This document shows, piece after piece, positions 23,296 through 31,093 of a stretch of DNA of 37,309 nucleotides. This DNA is from Proteobacteria bacterium UBA652 (GTDB lineage: Bacteria > Pseudomonadota > Gammaproteobacteria > Nitrosococcales > Methylophagaceae): positions 1-37,309 of the forward strand of contig DBOG01000081.1 of NCBI GenBank assembly GCA_002299915.1, written 5' to 3'. The notes beneath the pieces were generated by a model. It did not search any database and was not told where the DNA came from. It worked only from the letters and a program-made list of their open reading frames with translations. The position numbers and the translations under genes were made by a program. Within the stretch, counting starts at the first letter, position 1. Each line of letters begins with the position of its first letter.

Positions 23296-25152
23296 ATGAC
23301 AACACATAACGTGTTTGGCGTTGCTTTACGCCGAAAAACCAATATTATCACTTTAATCGCTGCCAGTATGGCATCGCCAGGAACGTATGCAGATACGTCA
23401 TTAACCCCCGTTACCGTTACTGCCAATCGCATTGCTACAGAAAGCATCGCAGCATCGACCACGGTGATTACACGCGAAGATATTGAACGCATGCAGGTGA
23501 ATAACTTGCCAGAATTATTATCGCGTCAACAAGGCATTGGCATTGTGAGCCAAGGCGGTTTAGGCAAACTTAGCAGCTTGTTTATGCGTGGCACCGAGTC
23601 TGACCATGTATTGGTGCTCGTTGATGGTGTGCGTTGGCAGTCTGCTACCGCAGGTGGGGCGGCATTGCAACACTTCCCCGTCACTCAAATTGAACGAATT
23701 GAGATTGTACGTGGCCCACGCTCAGGTTTATATGGTGCAGAAGCAATGGGTGGGGTGATTCAAATCTTTACCCGTAGAGAAGATACAGGTTTTCAGCCAA
23801 CCGCAGGGCTTGGCTTTGGTTCAGATAATACCCGACAAGCCAGTGCTGGTATCAATGGTGGATCAGAAAATACCCATTACAATATTAGCCTTGCTCACCA
23901 AGAAACTGAAGGTATCAATGCTTTATTGAATAATAATTTAGATGAAGATGGTTACAAAAACCAAAGTGTTGCAGCCAATCTTAGCCATGCCTTTTCAGAT
24001 CGGTTTAAAGTCGGCCTGAGTGCTTTATATGCAGAAGGCGAAAATGAATATGATGGCTTTGAATTTGATCCCACGAATTTTAGCGATTATGAAGATGACA
24101 CGGTGCAACAAATTCTGAGCGCTAATGCCTCATTTGCAGTCACTTCTAATTGGCTGATGGATTTCAAATTAGGCGACAGCCGAGATAAATCAGATAACTT
24201 TCAGAATGATTTAAAAACAAGCACATTTAATACACAACACCAGTTTGCATCACTCCAAAATACCGTATCAATTTTGGATAAACACACTCTTATTCTGGGG
24301 CTTGATTATGATGAAGATAAAGTAAAGAGTTCAACGGAATTTACGGATACATCCAGAGACAATAAAGCTGTGTTTGCCAGTTGGTTAGGTGATTTTGATC
24401 GGCTTAACATTGGTTTAAGTGGTCGTTATGATGATAATGAGCAGTTTGGCAGCCATACCACAGGCAGTGCAGAAGTCGGTTTTCAGATAAATAATTTGAT
24501 TCGCTTGGTCGGTAGTATGGGTACTGGCTTTAAAGCCCCGACCTTTAATGACCTCTATTTTCCAGCAGCATTTGGCTTTCAAGGCAATCCTGACTTAGAT
24601 CCGGAGCGTTTGCGTGCACATGAAATTGGGCTGGAAGGAGAGACAAACTGGGGCCGGTGGTCAGCACGTTATTTCCATAATGATATTGATGATTTGATTA
24701 CAATTAAATCAGATTTCTCAACTGTTGAAAATATCGCTGAATCACGGATCCGTGGGTTTGAATTAGCGGCAAATGCGATAATTTACCAATGGGATGTAGC
24801 GGCAAACATTTCTATTTTAGATCCCAAAAATCAAGATTCAGACGCGCTATTAGCACGCCGCGCTAGGCAAATGGCAAATTTATCGCTTGATCGTAGTTGG
24901 GGCAACTTAAGCGCTGGCGCAAGCTGGAAGCTACAAGGACATAGCTATAATGATGCCGCTAACACACAGCGTTTAGCAGGCTTTGGCTTGGTTGATTTAC
25001 GCGCTAAATATACCTTTGCACCTGCATGGGCTGTGGAAGCGAGGATCCAAAACTTATTTGATCAAGACTATTTCACTGCCTTAGATTTCTCTGGCAATGG
25101 CTATCAGTCATTAGATCGCACAGGCTTAATTTCAATCGTTTATCAGCCTTAA
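23296..25152 (+). CDS. btuB: TonB-dependent vitamin B12 receptor BtuB
   Basis: BtuB takes up cobalamin across the outer membrane using TonB energy. The 618-aa protein has a signal peptide (predicted cleavage after A32, TYA), a TonB box region TPVTVTA (37-43), the plug domain with NNLPELLSRQQGIGI, FMRGTESDHVLVLVDGVRW and IVRGPRSGLYGAEAMGGVIQI, and a 22-strand barrel ending SLDRTGLISIVYQP. Calcium-binding-like acidic loops (DEDGYKN) are visible. The upstream cobalamin riboswitch makes the substrate call firm. Ribosome site AGGAG lies 7 nt before ATG. metZ follows after a repeat-containing spacer. Confidence 0.95.
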   Translation: MTTHNVFGVALRRKTNIITLIAASMASPGTYADTSLTPVTVTANRIATESIAASTTVITREDIERMQVNNLPELLSRQQGIGIVSQGGLGKLSSLFMRGTESDHVLVLVDGVRWQSATAGGAALQHFPVTQIERIEIVRGPRSGLYGAEAMGGVIQIFTRREDTGFQPTAGLGFGSDNTRQASAGINGGSENTHYNISLAHQETEGINALLNNNLDEDGYKNQSVAANLSHAFSDRFKVGLSALYAEGENEYDGFEFDPTNFSDYEDDTVQQILSANASFAVTSNWLMDFKLGDSRDKSDNFQNDLKTSTFNTQHQFASLQNTVSILDKHTLILGLDYDEDKVKSSTEFTDTSRDNKAVFASWLGDFDRLNIGLSGRYDDNEQFGSHTTGSAEVGFQINNLIRLVGSMGTGFKAPTFNDLYFPAAFGFQGNPDLDPERLRAHEIGLEGETNWGRWSARYFHNDIDDLITIKSDFSTVENIAESRIRGFELAANAIIYQWDVAANISILDPKNQDSDALLARRARQMANLSLDRSWGNLSAGASWKLQGHSYNDAANTQRLAGFGLVDLRAKYTFAPAWAVEARIQNLFDQDYFTALDFSGNGYQSLDRTGLISIVYQP

Positions 25153-25172
25153 CAATAAAGCCCTTCCTTGCT

Positions 25173-25229
25173 GAGGAGGGTTGGGAGGGGAGACCTTAAT
25201 CATATTTCCCTCACCCAACCCGCTCCCTC
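25173..25229. repeat. inverted repeat in the btuB-metZ spacer
   Basis: GAGGAGGGTTGGGAGGGG (25173-25190) and CCCTCACCCAACCCGCTCCC (25208-25227) are imperfect inverse copies around an AT-rich centre. The pattern resembles a widely seen class of GGGTTGGG palindromic intergenic elements. It can form a stable hairpin after btuB and may act as its transcript end, but has no T-run. Confidence 0.6.
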
Positions 25230-25320
25230 TTGAGAGGGCAATATCATTTATATTGCAGTTTTGGCTAATTCAGAGGAAAATACGCGCTTTAGTATGATCT
25301 TATGAAGAATAGAATCAATC

Positions 25321-26517
25321 ATGACGCAATCTGACGACCGACTTAAAGACAAACAATTCGCAACCCGCGCTGTGCGCGCAGGGCAAGCGCGTACCCATGA
25401 GGGTGAACATTCAGAAGCCATGTTCTTGACCTCAAGCTATGTGTTTGACAGTGCTGAGCATGCGGCTGCGCGTTTTGCAGGTGATGAAGAGGGGAATATA
25501 TATTCTCGCTTTACCAATCCGACAGTGCGTAACTTTGAGCAGCGTCTTGCCACTTTAGAAGGCGGAGAAGTCGCGGTAGGCACCTCATCGGGGATGTCAG
25601 CCATTCTATCTACATTTATGGGGTTATTGGCGGCAGGCGATCATGTGGTCTCTTCTCGCAGTATATTTGGCACCACGCGGGTATTATTTGATAAATATCT
25701 CGCTAAATTTGGCATCGAAACTGATTTTGTTGCCTTAACGGATCTGGCAGCATGGGAAGCGGCGATTCAGCCGAATACTAAAGCCTTATTTCTAGAAACG
25801 CCATCGAATCCCTTAAATGAAATTGCAGATATTAAAAAATTGTCTGCTATTGCTAAGGCACATGATTGTATCTTAATTGTGGATAATTGCTTCTGCACGC
25901 CTGCCTTGCAGAGGCCACTCGCGTTGGGTGCTGATATTGTGATCCATTCCGCCACTAAATATATTGATGGCCAAGGTCGTGGCGTGGGTGGCGCTGTGGT
26001 CGGTGATGCGGATTTAGTTGGCGAGCAAGTGTATGGATTCCTACGCACCGCAGGGCCAACCATGAGCCCATTCAATGCCTGGTTATTCTTGAAAGGTTTA
26101 GAAACATTAGATATTCGGATGAAAGCGCATTCAGCCGCTGCATTAGAACTAGCGATATGGTTAGAGCAACAACCACAAGTCGAGAAAGTATTCTATGCCG
26201 GTCTGCCCAGCCATCCACAGCATGCATTAGCCAAACAGCAACAGTCTGATTTTGGCGGAATTATCGCGTTTGAAGTAAAAGGCGGGCAGGCGGGTGCATG
26301 GAAAGTAATTGATGCCACCACCTGGTTATCTATTACCGCAAATTTAGGTGACACCAAAACCACCATCACCCATCCGGAAACCACAACACATGGTCGCTTA
26401 ACCCAAGAAGAACGCGATCTCGCTGGGATCAGAGATGGTTTATTACGGATTTCAGTTGGCCTAGAAGATGTGGCCGATATTAAAGCGGAATTACAATGTG
26501 GGTTTGTGTTGCTATAG
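25321..26517 (+). CDS. metZ: O-succinylhomoserine sulfhydrylase
   Basis: MetZ makes homocysteine directly from O-succinylhomoserine and sulfide with pyridoxal phosphate. The 398-aa protein shows FATRAVRAGQARTHEGEHSE, YSRFTNPTVRNFEQRLATLE, VDNCFCTPALQRPL with D188, and the PLP lysine K213 in HSATKYIDGQGRGVGG, a motif that separates MetZ from MetB and MetC. The ribosome site is weak. Homocysteine is the acceptor for cobalamin-dependent methionine synthase, so its position after btuB is suggestive. Confidence 0.94.
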   Translation: MTQSDDRLKDKQFATRAVRAGQARTHEGEHSEAMFLTSSYVFDSAEHAAARFAGDEEGNIYSRFTNPTVRNFEQRLATLEGGEVAVGTSSGMSAILSTFMGLLAAGDHVVSSRSIFGTTRVLFDKYLAKFGIETDFVALTDLAAWEAAIQPNTKALFLETPSNPLNEIADIKKLSAIAKAHDCILIVDNCFCTPALQRPLALGADIVIHSATKYIDGQGRGVGGAVVGDADLVGEQVYGFLRTAGPTMSPFNAWLFLKGLETLDIRMKAHSAAALELAIWLEQQPQVEKVFYAGLPSHPQHALAKQQQSDFGGIIAFEVKGGQAGAWKVIDATTWLSITANLGDTKTTITHPETTTHGRLTQEERDLAGIRDGLLRISVGLEDVADIKAELQCGFVLL

Positions 26518-26635
26518 AATGAAAGTCAGATGGCAAATGTGGGATAAGTGACCGCCAAGGTGAAGGAAATCCATCATTTGTTTGATAAATGTAATCGCAT
26601 GAAGATTAACGCTTCACTATTTGCCTGAAGATGGT

Positions 26636-27091
26636 TTATTCCAAAATCCGCTGTGCACGCCAATATTTCTTTTTCCAGTAGACATTATCTAACTTGGAAA
26701 TGATAACGCCCTTGCTAGTGGAGGCATGGAGGAATTTTCCATTACCGATATAAATCCCAACATGGCGAGTGCGCCAGCCTGTTTTGAAGAAGACCAGATC
26801 GCCTGGCTTGAGTTTGCGGCGTGATATTTTATCACCTTGTTTGACTTGCGCCTTGGTGGTGCGGGGTAGAGTGATACCGAAGCGTTGTTTGAAAGTAAGA
26901 TAAACAAACCCAGAGCAATCGATGCCTTTTTTGCTCAGCCCTCCGAGGCGGTAAGGCGTGCCTTGCCAACCATTATATTGTGTATGGAGCGCGCTGGAGA
27001 CTTGAGATTGCGAGCGGGTGGCATGGTGGCTGCCGCAGGCGGTGAGCAATAGGCTGAGGAGAATTAGGAGGGATAGGCGGTTTATTATCAT
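26636..27091 (-). CDS. NlpC/P60 family lipoprotein, peptidoglycan endopeptidase
   Basis: The 151-aa protein begins MIINRLSLLILLSLLLTAC, a lipoprotein signal with lipobox LTAC (Cys19). An NlpC/P60 domain (about 35-150) carries the catalytic C59 (GIDCSGF), H110 (RHVGIYIG) and H122 (FLHAST). GTPYRLGG before the Cys and KLKPGDLVFFK are typical. It resembles MepS (Spr)/NlpC endopeptidases that cut D-Ala-mDAP cross-links in the periplasm. metZ converges on it across a 118-bp spacer with no clear hairpin. Sorting signal: Gly after Cys, hence outer membrane by the +2 rule. Confidence 0.93.
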   Translation of the reverse strand: MIINRLSLLILLSLLLTACGSHHATRSQSQVSSALHTQYNGWQGTPYRLGGLSKKGIDCSGFVYLTFKQRFGITLPRTTKAQVKQGDKISRRKLKPGDLVFFKTGWRTRHVGIYIGNGKFLHASTSKGVIISKLDNVYWKKKYWRAQRILE

Positions 27092-27141
27092 GTGTTTACT
27101 TTACACGGTTTGGCTGTTCAGTACCTCTATATTATTGAAAT

Positions 27142-27167
27142 GGATTCCCGCCTTCGTGGGAATGACA
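27142..27167. repeat. short palindrome of a dispersed repeat type
   Basis: GGATTCCCGCCTTCGTGGGA followed by ATGACA contains ATTCCC/GGGAAT and the CCCGCCTTCGTGGGAATGAC signature common to intergenic repeats. It is followed by a degenerate direct repeat (CAGGAATGATGGGGATG) and by the half-element at 27207. Confidence 0.55.
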
Positions 27168-27206
27168 GGATATTTTACAGGAATGATGGGGATGTTTTCA
27201 ATGAAT

Positions 27207-27236
27207 AAGATCTCTCCACTACGGCCGAGATGACAG
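27207..27236. repeat. half-copy of the repeat near queD
   Basis: AAGATCTCTCCACTACGGCC, then GAGATGACAG, matches the right arm at 4518-4546 in most positions. No left arm is found nearby, so this is a partial or decayed copy. Confidence 0.65.
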
Positions 27237-27262
27237 AACTCTTTTAACGGGGATCACGATTT

Positions 27263-27664
27263 TCAAGTGGTTTTCCCTAGCTTATAGGCGGCGAGAAGCG
27301 CCTGTTCTAGACTTTTCTGGCGATCTTTATCGGTAGCGGCGAGAACGGCTTGTATTTCTGTGTGCAATTGTCCTATCGCTTGTTGGGCGTGCCAGTGTTG
27401 GCTGAAACCGGTGAGATCGAGTTGGTCGTTATCCATTATGAATTGGGCGACGTCACCTTGTGGATCACTGAAGATCAGCGGCTCTCCGAGTAGCATTTCA
27501 TATTCATAGGAATAGGCATCAATATGGTGTTTGTTTGCGAGATAAGTATGAAGGTCTGGAATGGCTTTATGCGCGTGCATGAAGCCATCTAAATCGAGGG
27601 TGGCGCTGGGTTTGTGGGTATGGCCTTTGTAATCAAAGCTAACATGGACGGTAATTTTACTGAT
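27263..27664 (-). CDS. conserved-looking hypothetical protein with probable non-AUG start
   Basis: The nearest ATG in frame (27580) gives 105 aa, but coding-like sequence continues upstream: KITVHVSFDYKGHTHKPSAT, then LDLDGF before that ATG. No ATG, GTG or TTG exists between the frame's upstream stop, which lies inside the DUF1841 gene, and 27580. The likely initiators are ATC (27662-27664, giving (M)SKITVHVSF) or ATT (27653-27655). ATC is 2 nt after the DUF1841 stop, so restart by the same ribosome is likely. The protein has SYEYEMLLGEPLIFSDPQG and a helical C-terminus; function unknown. It is the last gene of the rnf-nth run. Confidence 0.65.
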   Translation of the reverse strand: MSKITVHVSFDYKGHTHKPSATLDLDGFMHAHKAIPDLHTYLANKHHIDAYSYEYEMLLGEPLIFSDPQGDVAQFIMDNDQLDLTGFSQHWHAQQAIGQLHTEIQAVLAATDKDRQKSLEQALLAAYKLGKTT

Positions 27665-27666
27665 TT

Positions 27667-28101
27667 TTAGACTTGTTTTTGGTTCAACTCTTTGAGTGCA
27701 TTAAGGTAGCCTTCCTCAGAAGGGACTTGATTATTCCGTTGGGCAAGCCAGAGCGATTCGGTAAGGCATTCCATCATTTCATGTTCTATGTTGTGAGCAT
27801 CACCAAGTTTGGCTTGCAGTTGTTGATAAAGTTCGCGGATCCCATCGGGACGGTTAGTGCTGATTTGTTCATGAAGTCCTAGATGTAACCCCATGTGTAG
27901 AAAGGGATTCGTTTCACCATTTTCGACCCAATATTCTTGTTGTAAACTGGTTTCGGTATCAAAAATGGTGTGGTATTCAGGATGCTGTTCGATAACTTGG
28001 GCGATGCTCATTTCTAGCGGTGTCATGGCTGCGTTAGTTTGGCGTTTATGCCAGGCATCATAGTAGGCTTGGCGTAGTTTTTCCCGATCCTGACCAAACA
28101 T
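27667..28101 (-). CDS. DUF1841 family protein
   Basis: The 144-aa protein begins MFGQDREKLRQAYYDAWHKR and contains LEMSIAQVIEQHPEYH and TNPFLHMGLHLGLHEQISTNRP followed by GI, all hallmarks of DUF1841. The repeated conserved His (HMGLHLGLHEQ) suggest a metal or catalytic site, but the function is unknown. Its start overlaps the nth stop by 1 bp. The family is often found beside nth in gammaproteobacteria, which fits here. Confidence 0.88.
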   Translation of the reverse strand: MFGQDREKLRQAYYDAWHKRQTNAAMTPLEMSIAQVIEQHPEYHTIFDTETSLQQEYWVENGETNPFLHMGLHLGLHEQISTNRPDGIRELYQQLQAKLGDAHNIEHEMMECLTESLWLAQRNNQVPSEEGYLNALKELNQKQV

Positions 28102-28745
28102 TATGCGCTTTTCTTTTGTTGGCGACGGAATTCATCGCAGGTATGGGAGACGATACAAATATGGCAAGCAGGTTTATTTGCTTTACAGGTATAACGCCCA
28201 TGTAGGATCAGCCAGTGATGGGCATCAAGCAGATAAGGTGTGGGGATGACTTTCATTAGTTTATCTTCGACTGCACGAGGTGTTTTGCCTTTGGCCAGAC
28301 CTGTGCGGTTACCTAAACGGAATAGATGGGTATCGACGGCAATCACGGGTTGTCGAAATATCGTATTGAGAATCACATTGGCTGTTTTCCTGCCAACACC
28401 CGGTAAAGCTTCTAATGCATCACGATCTGAGGGGATGTTACTGTTATGCAATTCAATTAGTTGGCAGCAAGTCTTAATCACATTTTCAGCTTTACTATTG
28501 AATAAACCAATCGTTTTAATATAGCTTTTAAGGCCATCGACACCGAGTGCTAAAATTGCTTCTGGTGTATTGGCGATAGGATAGAGTTTATCCGTCGCTT
28601 TATTGACGCTAATATCCGTGGCTTGGGCGGAGAGGATAACAGCGATCAGTAATTCAAACGGCGAGCGATAGTTAAGCTCCGTTGTGGGGTCAGGATTTTG
28701 TGATTGCAGACACTTAAAAAAATCTTCACGCTGTCGTTGATTCAT
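28101..28745 (-). CDS. nth: endonuclease III
   Basis: Nth is a DNA glycosylase/AP lyase that removes oxidised pyrimidines. The 214-aa protein aligns residue-for-residue with E. coli at the key sites: catalytic K120 in the helix-hairpin-helix LEALPGVGRKTANV, D138 (AVDTHLFRLGNR) and the 4Fe-4S ligands C187, C194, C197, C203. It overlaps the rnfE stop (ATGA), the same rnfE-nth linkage as in E. coli rsxE-nth. Confidence 0.97.
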   Translation of the reverse strand: MNQRQREDFFKCLQSQNPDPTTELNYRSPFELLIAVILSAQATDISVNKATDKLYPIANTPEAILALGVDGLKSYIKTIGLFNSKAENVIKTCCQLIELHNSNIPSDRDALEALPGVGRKTANVILNTIFRQPVIAVDTHLFRLGNRTGLAKGKTPRAVEDKLMKVIPTPYLLDAHHWLILHGRYTCKANKPACHICIVSHTCDEFRRQQKKSA

Positions 28746-29443
28746 ATGGGGCTAGTGACCCCTTCTATGGTTGCCGTTTGTGTTTGGCTGGTGTCTGTTT
28801 GGTTTGTTTTTTGGCGTTGGTCAATCATATTTTTAGCGGCAACAATTAAACCAAGCCCAATAAAGGCGCCTGGTGGCAAAATAGCGATAAGAAAACCACG
28901 ATAATCTTCAACTACGGTGATAGTGAGTTGTTTTGCCGATTCACCAAACATAAGATGTGCTTCGCTAAACAGCGTACCTTGACCAATGATCTCTCGCATT
29001 GCGCCTAACAGAATTAATACCGCAGCAAATCCCAGACCCATCATAAAACCATCTAGCAGTGCCGGGCCAACAGGATTACGGGCTGCAAATGCTTCGGCCC
29101 GGGCAATAATGGCACAATTAGTCACGATGAGTGGAATGAATATCCCAAGAATTAAATAGAGTTCATGAAACCAGGCATTCATACTGAGTTCGATAATGGT
29201 CACAATTGAGGCAATAATCATCACGAATACAGGTAAACGTGCCGCATCTGGGATCTGGTGGCGCAATAGCGAAATAATGCCGTTTGAGGCGACTAAGGTG
29301 AGCAAGGTGGCCAATCCTAGCCCTAAGCCATTAATGGCGGTGCTAGTGACGGCAAGGAGTGGACATAAACCAAGCAATTGCACTAATGCAGGATTATTTT
29401 TCCATAATCCGTCACGAATGATTTGGCGATAAACAAGGTTCAT
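28742..29443 (-). CDS. rnfE: electron transport complex subunit RnfE
   Basis: RnfE (RsxE) is a membrane subunit of the Rnf complex, homologous to NqrD and RnfA. The 233-aa protein has six hydrophobic segments, with LVQLLGLCPLLAVTSTAING near the N-terminus and LGIFIPLIVTNCAIIARAEA, whose paired CP/NC cysteines bind an intramembrane iron-sulfur centre in the complex. It overlaps rnfG and nth by ATGA junctions. A polar Gln/Thr-rich tail (about 215-228) ends the protein. Confidence 0.95.
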   Translation of the reverse strand: MNLVYRQIIRDGLWKNNPALVQLLGLCPLLAVTSTAINGLGLGLATLLTLVASNGIISLLRHQIPDAARLPVFVMIIASIVTIIELSMNAWFHELYLILGIFIPLIVTNCAIIARAEAFAARNPVGPALLDGFMMGLGFAAVLILLGAMREIIGQGTLFSEAHLMFGESAKQLTITVVEDYRGFLIAILPPGAFIGLGLIVAAKNMIDQRQKTNQTDTSQTQTATIEGVTSPI

Positions 29444-30078
29444 TGTGTTGCCTCCGCAAATAAATTATCTCGCTGCTGGTGGAAATAGTCTAAGGCTTTA
29501 TACACTGCACTGACGACAGCACGTGGTGTAATTGTTGCCCCTGTAAATTGATCAAAATAACCGCCATCGGTTTTCACTTTCCATTTATCGGCAGGTGGAT
29601 TATCTTTTGATAAATCAGTGAAAGACAAGATCCAATCAGCCCGCTTTAATTCTATCTTATCACCTAAACCAGGTGTTTCTTTGTGTTTTAGTACGCGAAC
29701 CCCTGTAATCGTACCATCATATCGGATAGCGATCAGCATGCTGATTTTGCCATTATAACCATCCGGTGCCACAATATTAAATATAGCAGCGACAGGCTGG
29801 CCTTGTTTTCTAGCACGATACACGAGGCTGGGTGTTTGCATACCAAGGGCAGCCGTAATGGGGAGCGTGAGTGTAGATGCGAGTAGATCATTATCGTATT
29901 CTGATTCAGGCAGTAAATTATTCAATGTGCGCAGCAATGTGGCACGTTCATTGTCCGCAATTTGGCTGCGGGTGGCTTGCTCAGTAACGGCGACCAATGC
30001 GGTTGCAATGGCAGCAAATAATGCGAGCAAGATGCCGATACGCAACACCAAGGTGATTGAGCTATTTTTTGTGGCCAT
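29440..30078 (-). CDS. rnfG: electron transport complex subunit RnfG
   Basis: RnfG is the periplasm-facing flavoprotein of Rnf with covalently bound FMN. With start ATG 30076-30078 (MATKNSSITL) it is 212 aa: one N-terminal membrane helix (about 12-30) and a soluble FMN-binding domain whose attachment motif is TGATIT (T184). The open frame begins at 30117, but that leader would lie deep within rnfD; the chosen start overlaps rnfD by 17 bp. Ribosome site is weak. Confidence 0.94.
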   Translation of the reverse strand: MATKNSSITLVLRIGILLALFAAIATALVAVTEQATRSQIADNERATLLRTLNNLLPESEYDNDLLASTLTLPITAALGMQTPSLVYRARKQGQPVAAIFNIVAPDGYNGKISMLIAIRYDGTITGVRVLKHKETPGLGDKIELKRADWILSFTDLSKDNPPADKWKVKTDGGYFDQFTGATITPRAVVSAVYKALDYFHQQRDNLFAEATQ

Positions 30079-31093
30079 AGGTAACCGGTTGGGTGTAATA
30101 ATCAATAGTGGGAACAAGCATATTCATGAGTAATACAGCAAAGGCAATTCCATCAGCATAGCCACCCCAGACACGAATAATGTAGGTGAGCAATCCAATA
30201 CCTGCACCAAATATGAGTCGGCCGCGGAGGGTGGTACTGGCTGTAACGGGATCGGTGGCAATAAAAAAGGCACAAATCATCGTGCCACCGCTGAGTAAGT
30301 GTAGCAGCGGGGTGGCGCTGGTATGCGGTGTAATGAAGTACGTGATGCTACTGATAAGCGCAAGGCTGGCTAGCATCGCCACCGGAATATGCCAACTGAT
30401 AACACGGCGATAAATAAGGAATAAGCCGCCAATAAGGAAACATAAATTAACCACTTCCCAGCCTTTACCACCGATCATGCCGTAGAGCTTGTGATTGGTG
30501 ACGAATATGGGATCAACACTTTGGCCAATTGCTGTTTTCATTTCATCAAGCGGTGTCGCGCCTGAAATGGTATCAAGCGTCAGCCCTGCGGGGAGTTGGC
30601 CAGAAAAGATGGCTTGGAAAGTGTGCGTAAAGCTTAGTGGATGGTCGTTAATACTATTCACGGGCAACCACGAAGTCATCTCAACAGGGAAAGAAATAAG
30701 CAGCAATACATAGGCTGCCATTGCTGGGTTAAACGGGTTATATCCCAGCCCGCCATATAGGTGTTTGGCGAATACAATAGCAAAGATAATCCCAATTACG
30801 GTCAGCCACCAGGGGGCGAGGGAGGGCAGTGCTAATGCGAGTAAAACTGCAGTCACAATTGCGCTACCATCGGTAAGAAATGGTTTGAGTGGGCGACCAC
30901 GTAGATGCAACATGAATGCTTCAACCAGCAGGGCAACGATGGTCGCGAAGATAAGATTAATCAATACGCCGTAGCCAAAATAATACACCAATGCACCCAA
31001 AGCTGGTATTAACGCCAGTAAAAGCTGGATCATATGCTTGGTGACGCGGCTGTTACCCACTAGGAAGGGAGACGTTAAGCCAAATAGTTTCAT
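30062..31093 (-). CDS. rnfD: electron transport complex subunit RnfD
   Basis: RnfD is the large membrane subunit homologous to NqrB. The 343-aa protein has about nine to ten membrane segments. The FMN attachment motif is DTISGATPL with T180, and GGLGYNPFNPAMAAYVLLL is the conserved NPFNPA region. It overlaps rnfC (ATGA) and rnfG (17 bp). Confidence 0.96.
   Translation of the reverse strand: MKLFGLTSPFLVGNSRVTKHMIQLLLALIPALGALVYYFGYGVLINLIFATIVALLVEAFMLHLRGRPLKPFLTDGSAIVTAVLLALALPSLAPWWLTVIGIIFAIVFAKHLYGGLGYNPFNPAMAAYVLLLISFPVEMTSWLPVNSINDHPLSFTHTFQAIFSGQLPAGLTLDTISGATPLDEMKTAIGQSVDPIFVTNHKLYGMIGGKGWEVVNLCFLIGGLFLIYRRVISWHIPVAMLASLALISSITYFITPHTSATPLLHLLSGGTMICAFFIATDPVTASTTLRGRLIFGAGIGLLTYIIRVWGGYADGIAFAVLLMNMLVPTIDYYTQPVTYGHKK

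Noticed and set aside
23104..23307. Minus strand ORF across the btuB leader
   Set aside because: The sequence is explained by the cobalamin riboswitch; the ORF is incidental.
26518..26635. Spacer between metZ and the NlpC/P60 gene, searched for a terminator
   Set aside because: No convincing hairpin with T-run and no coding signal was found.
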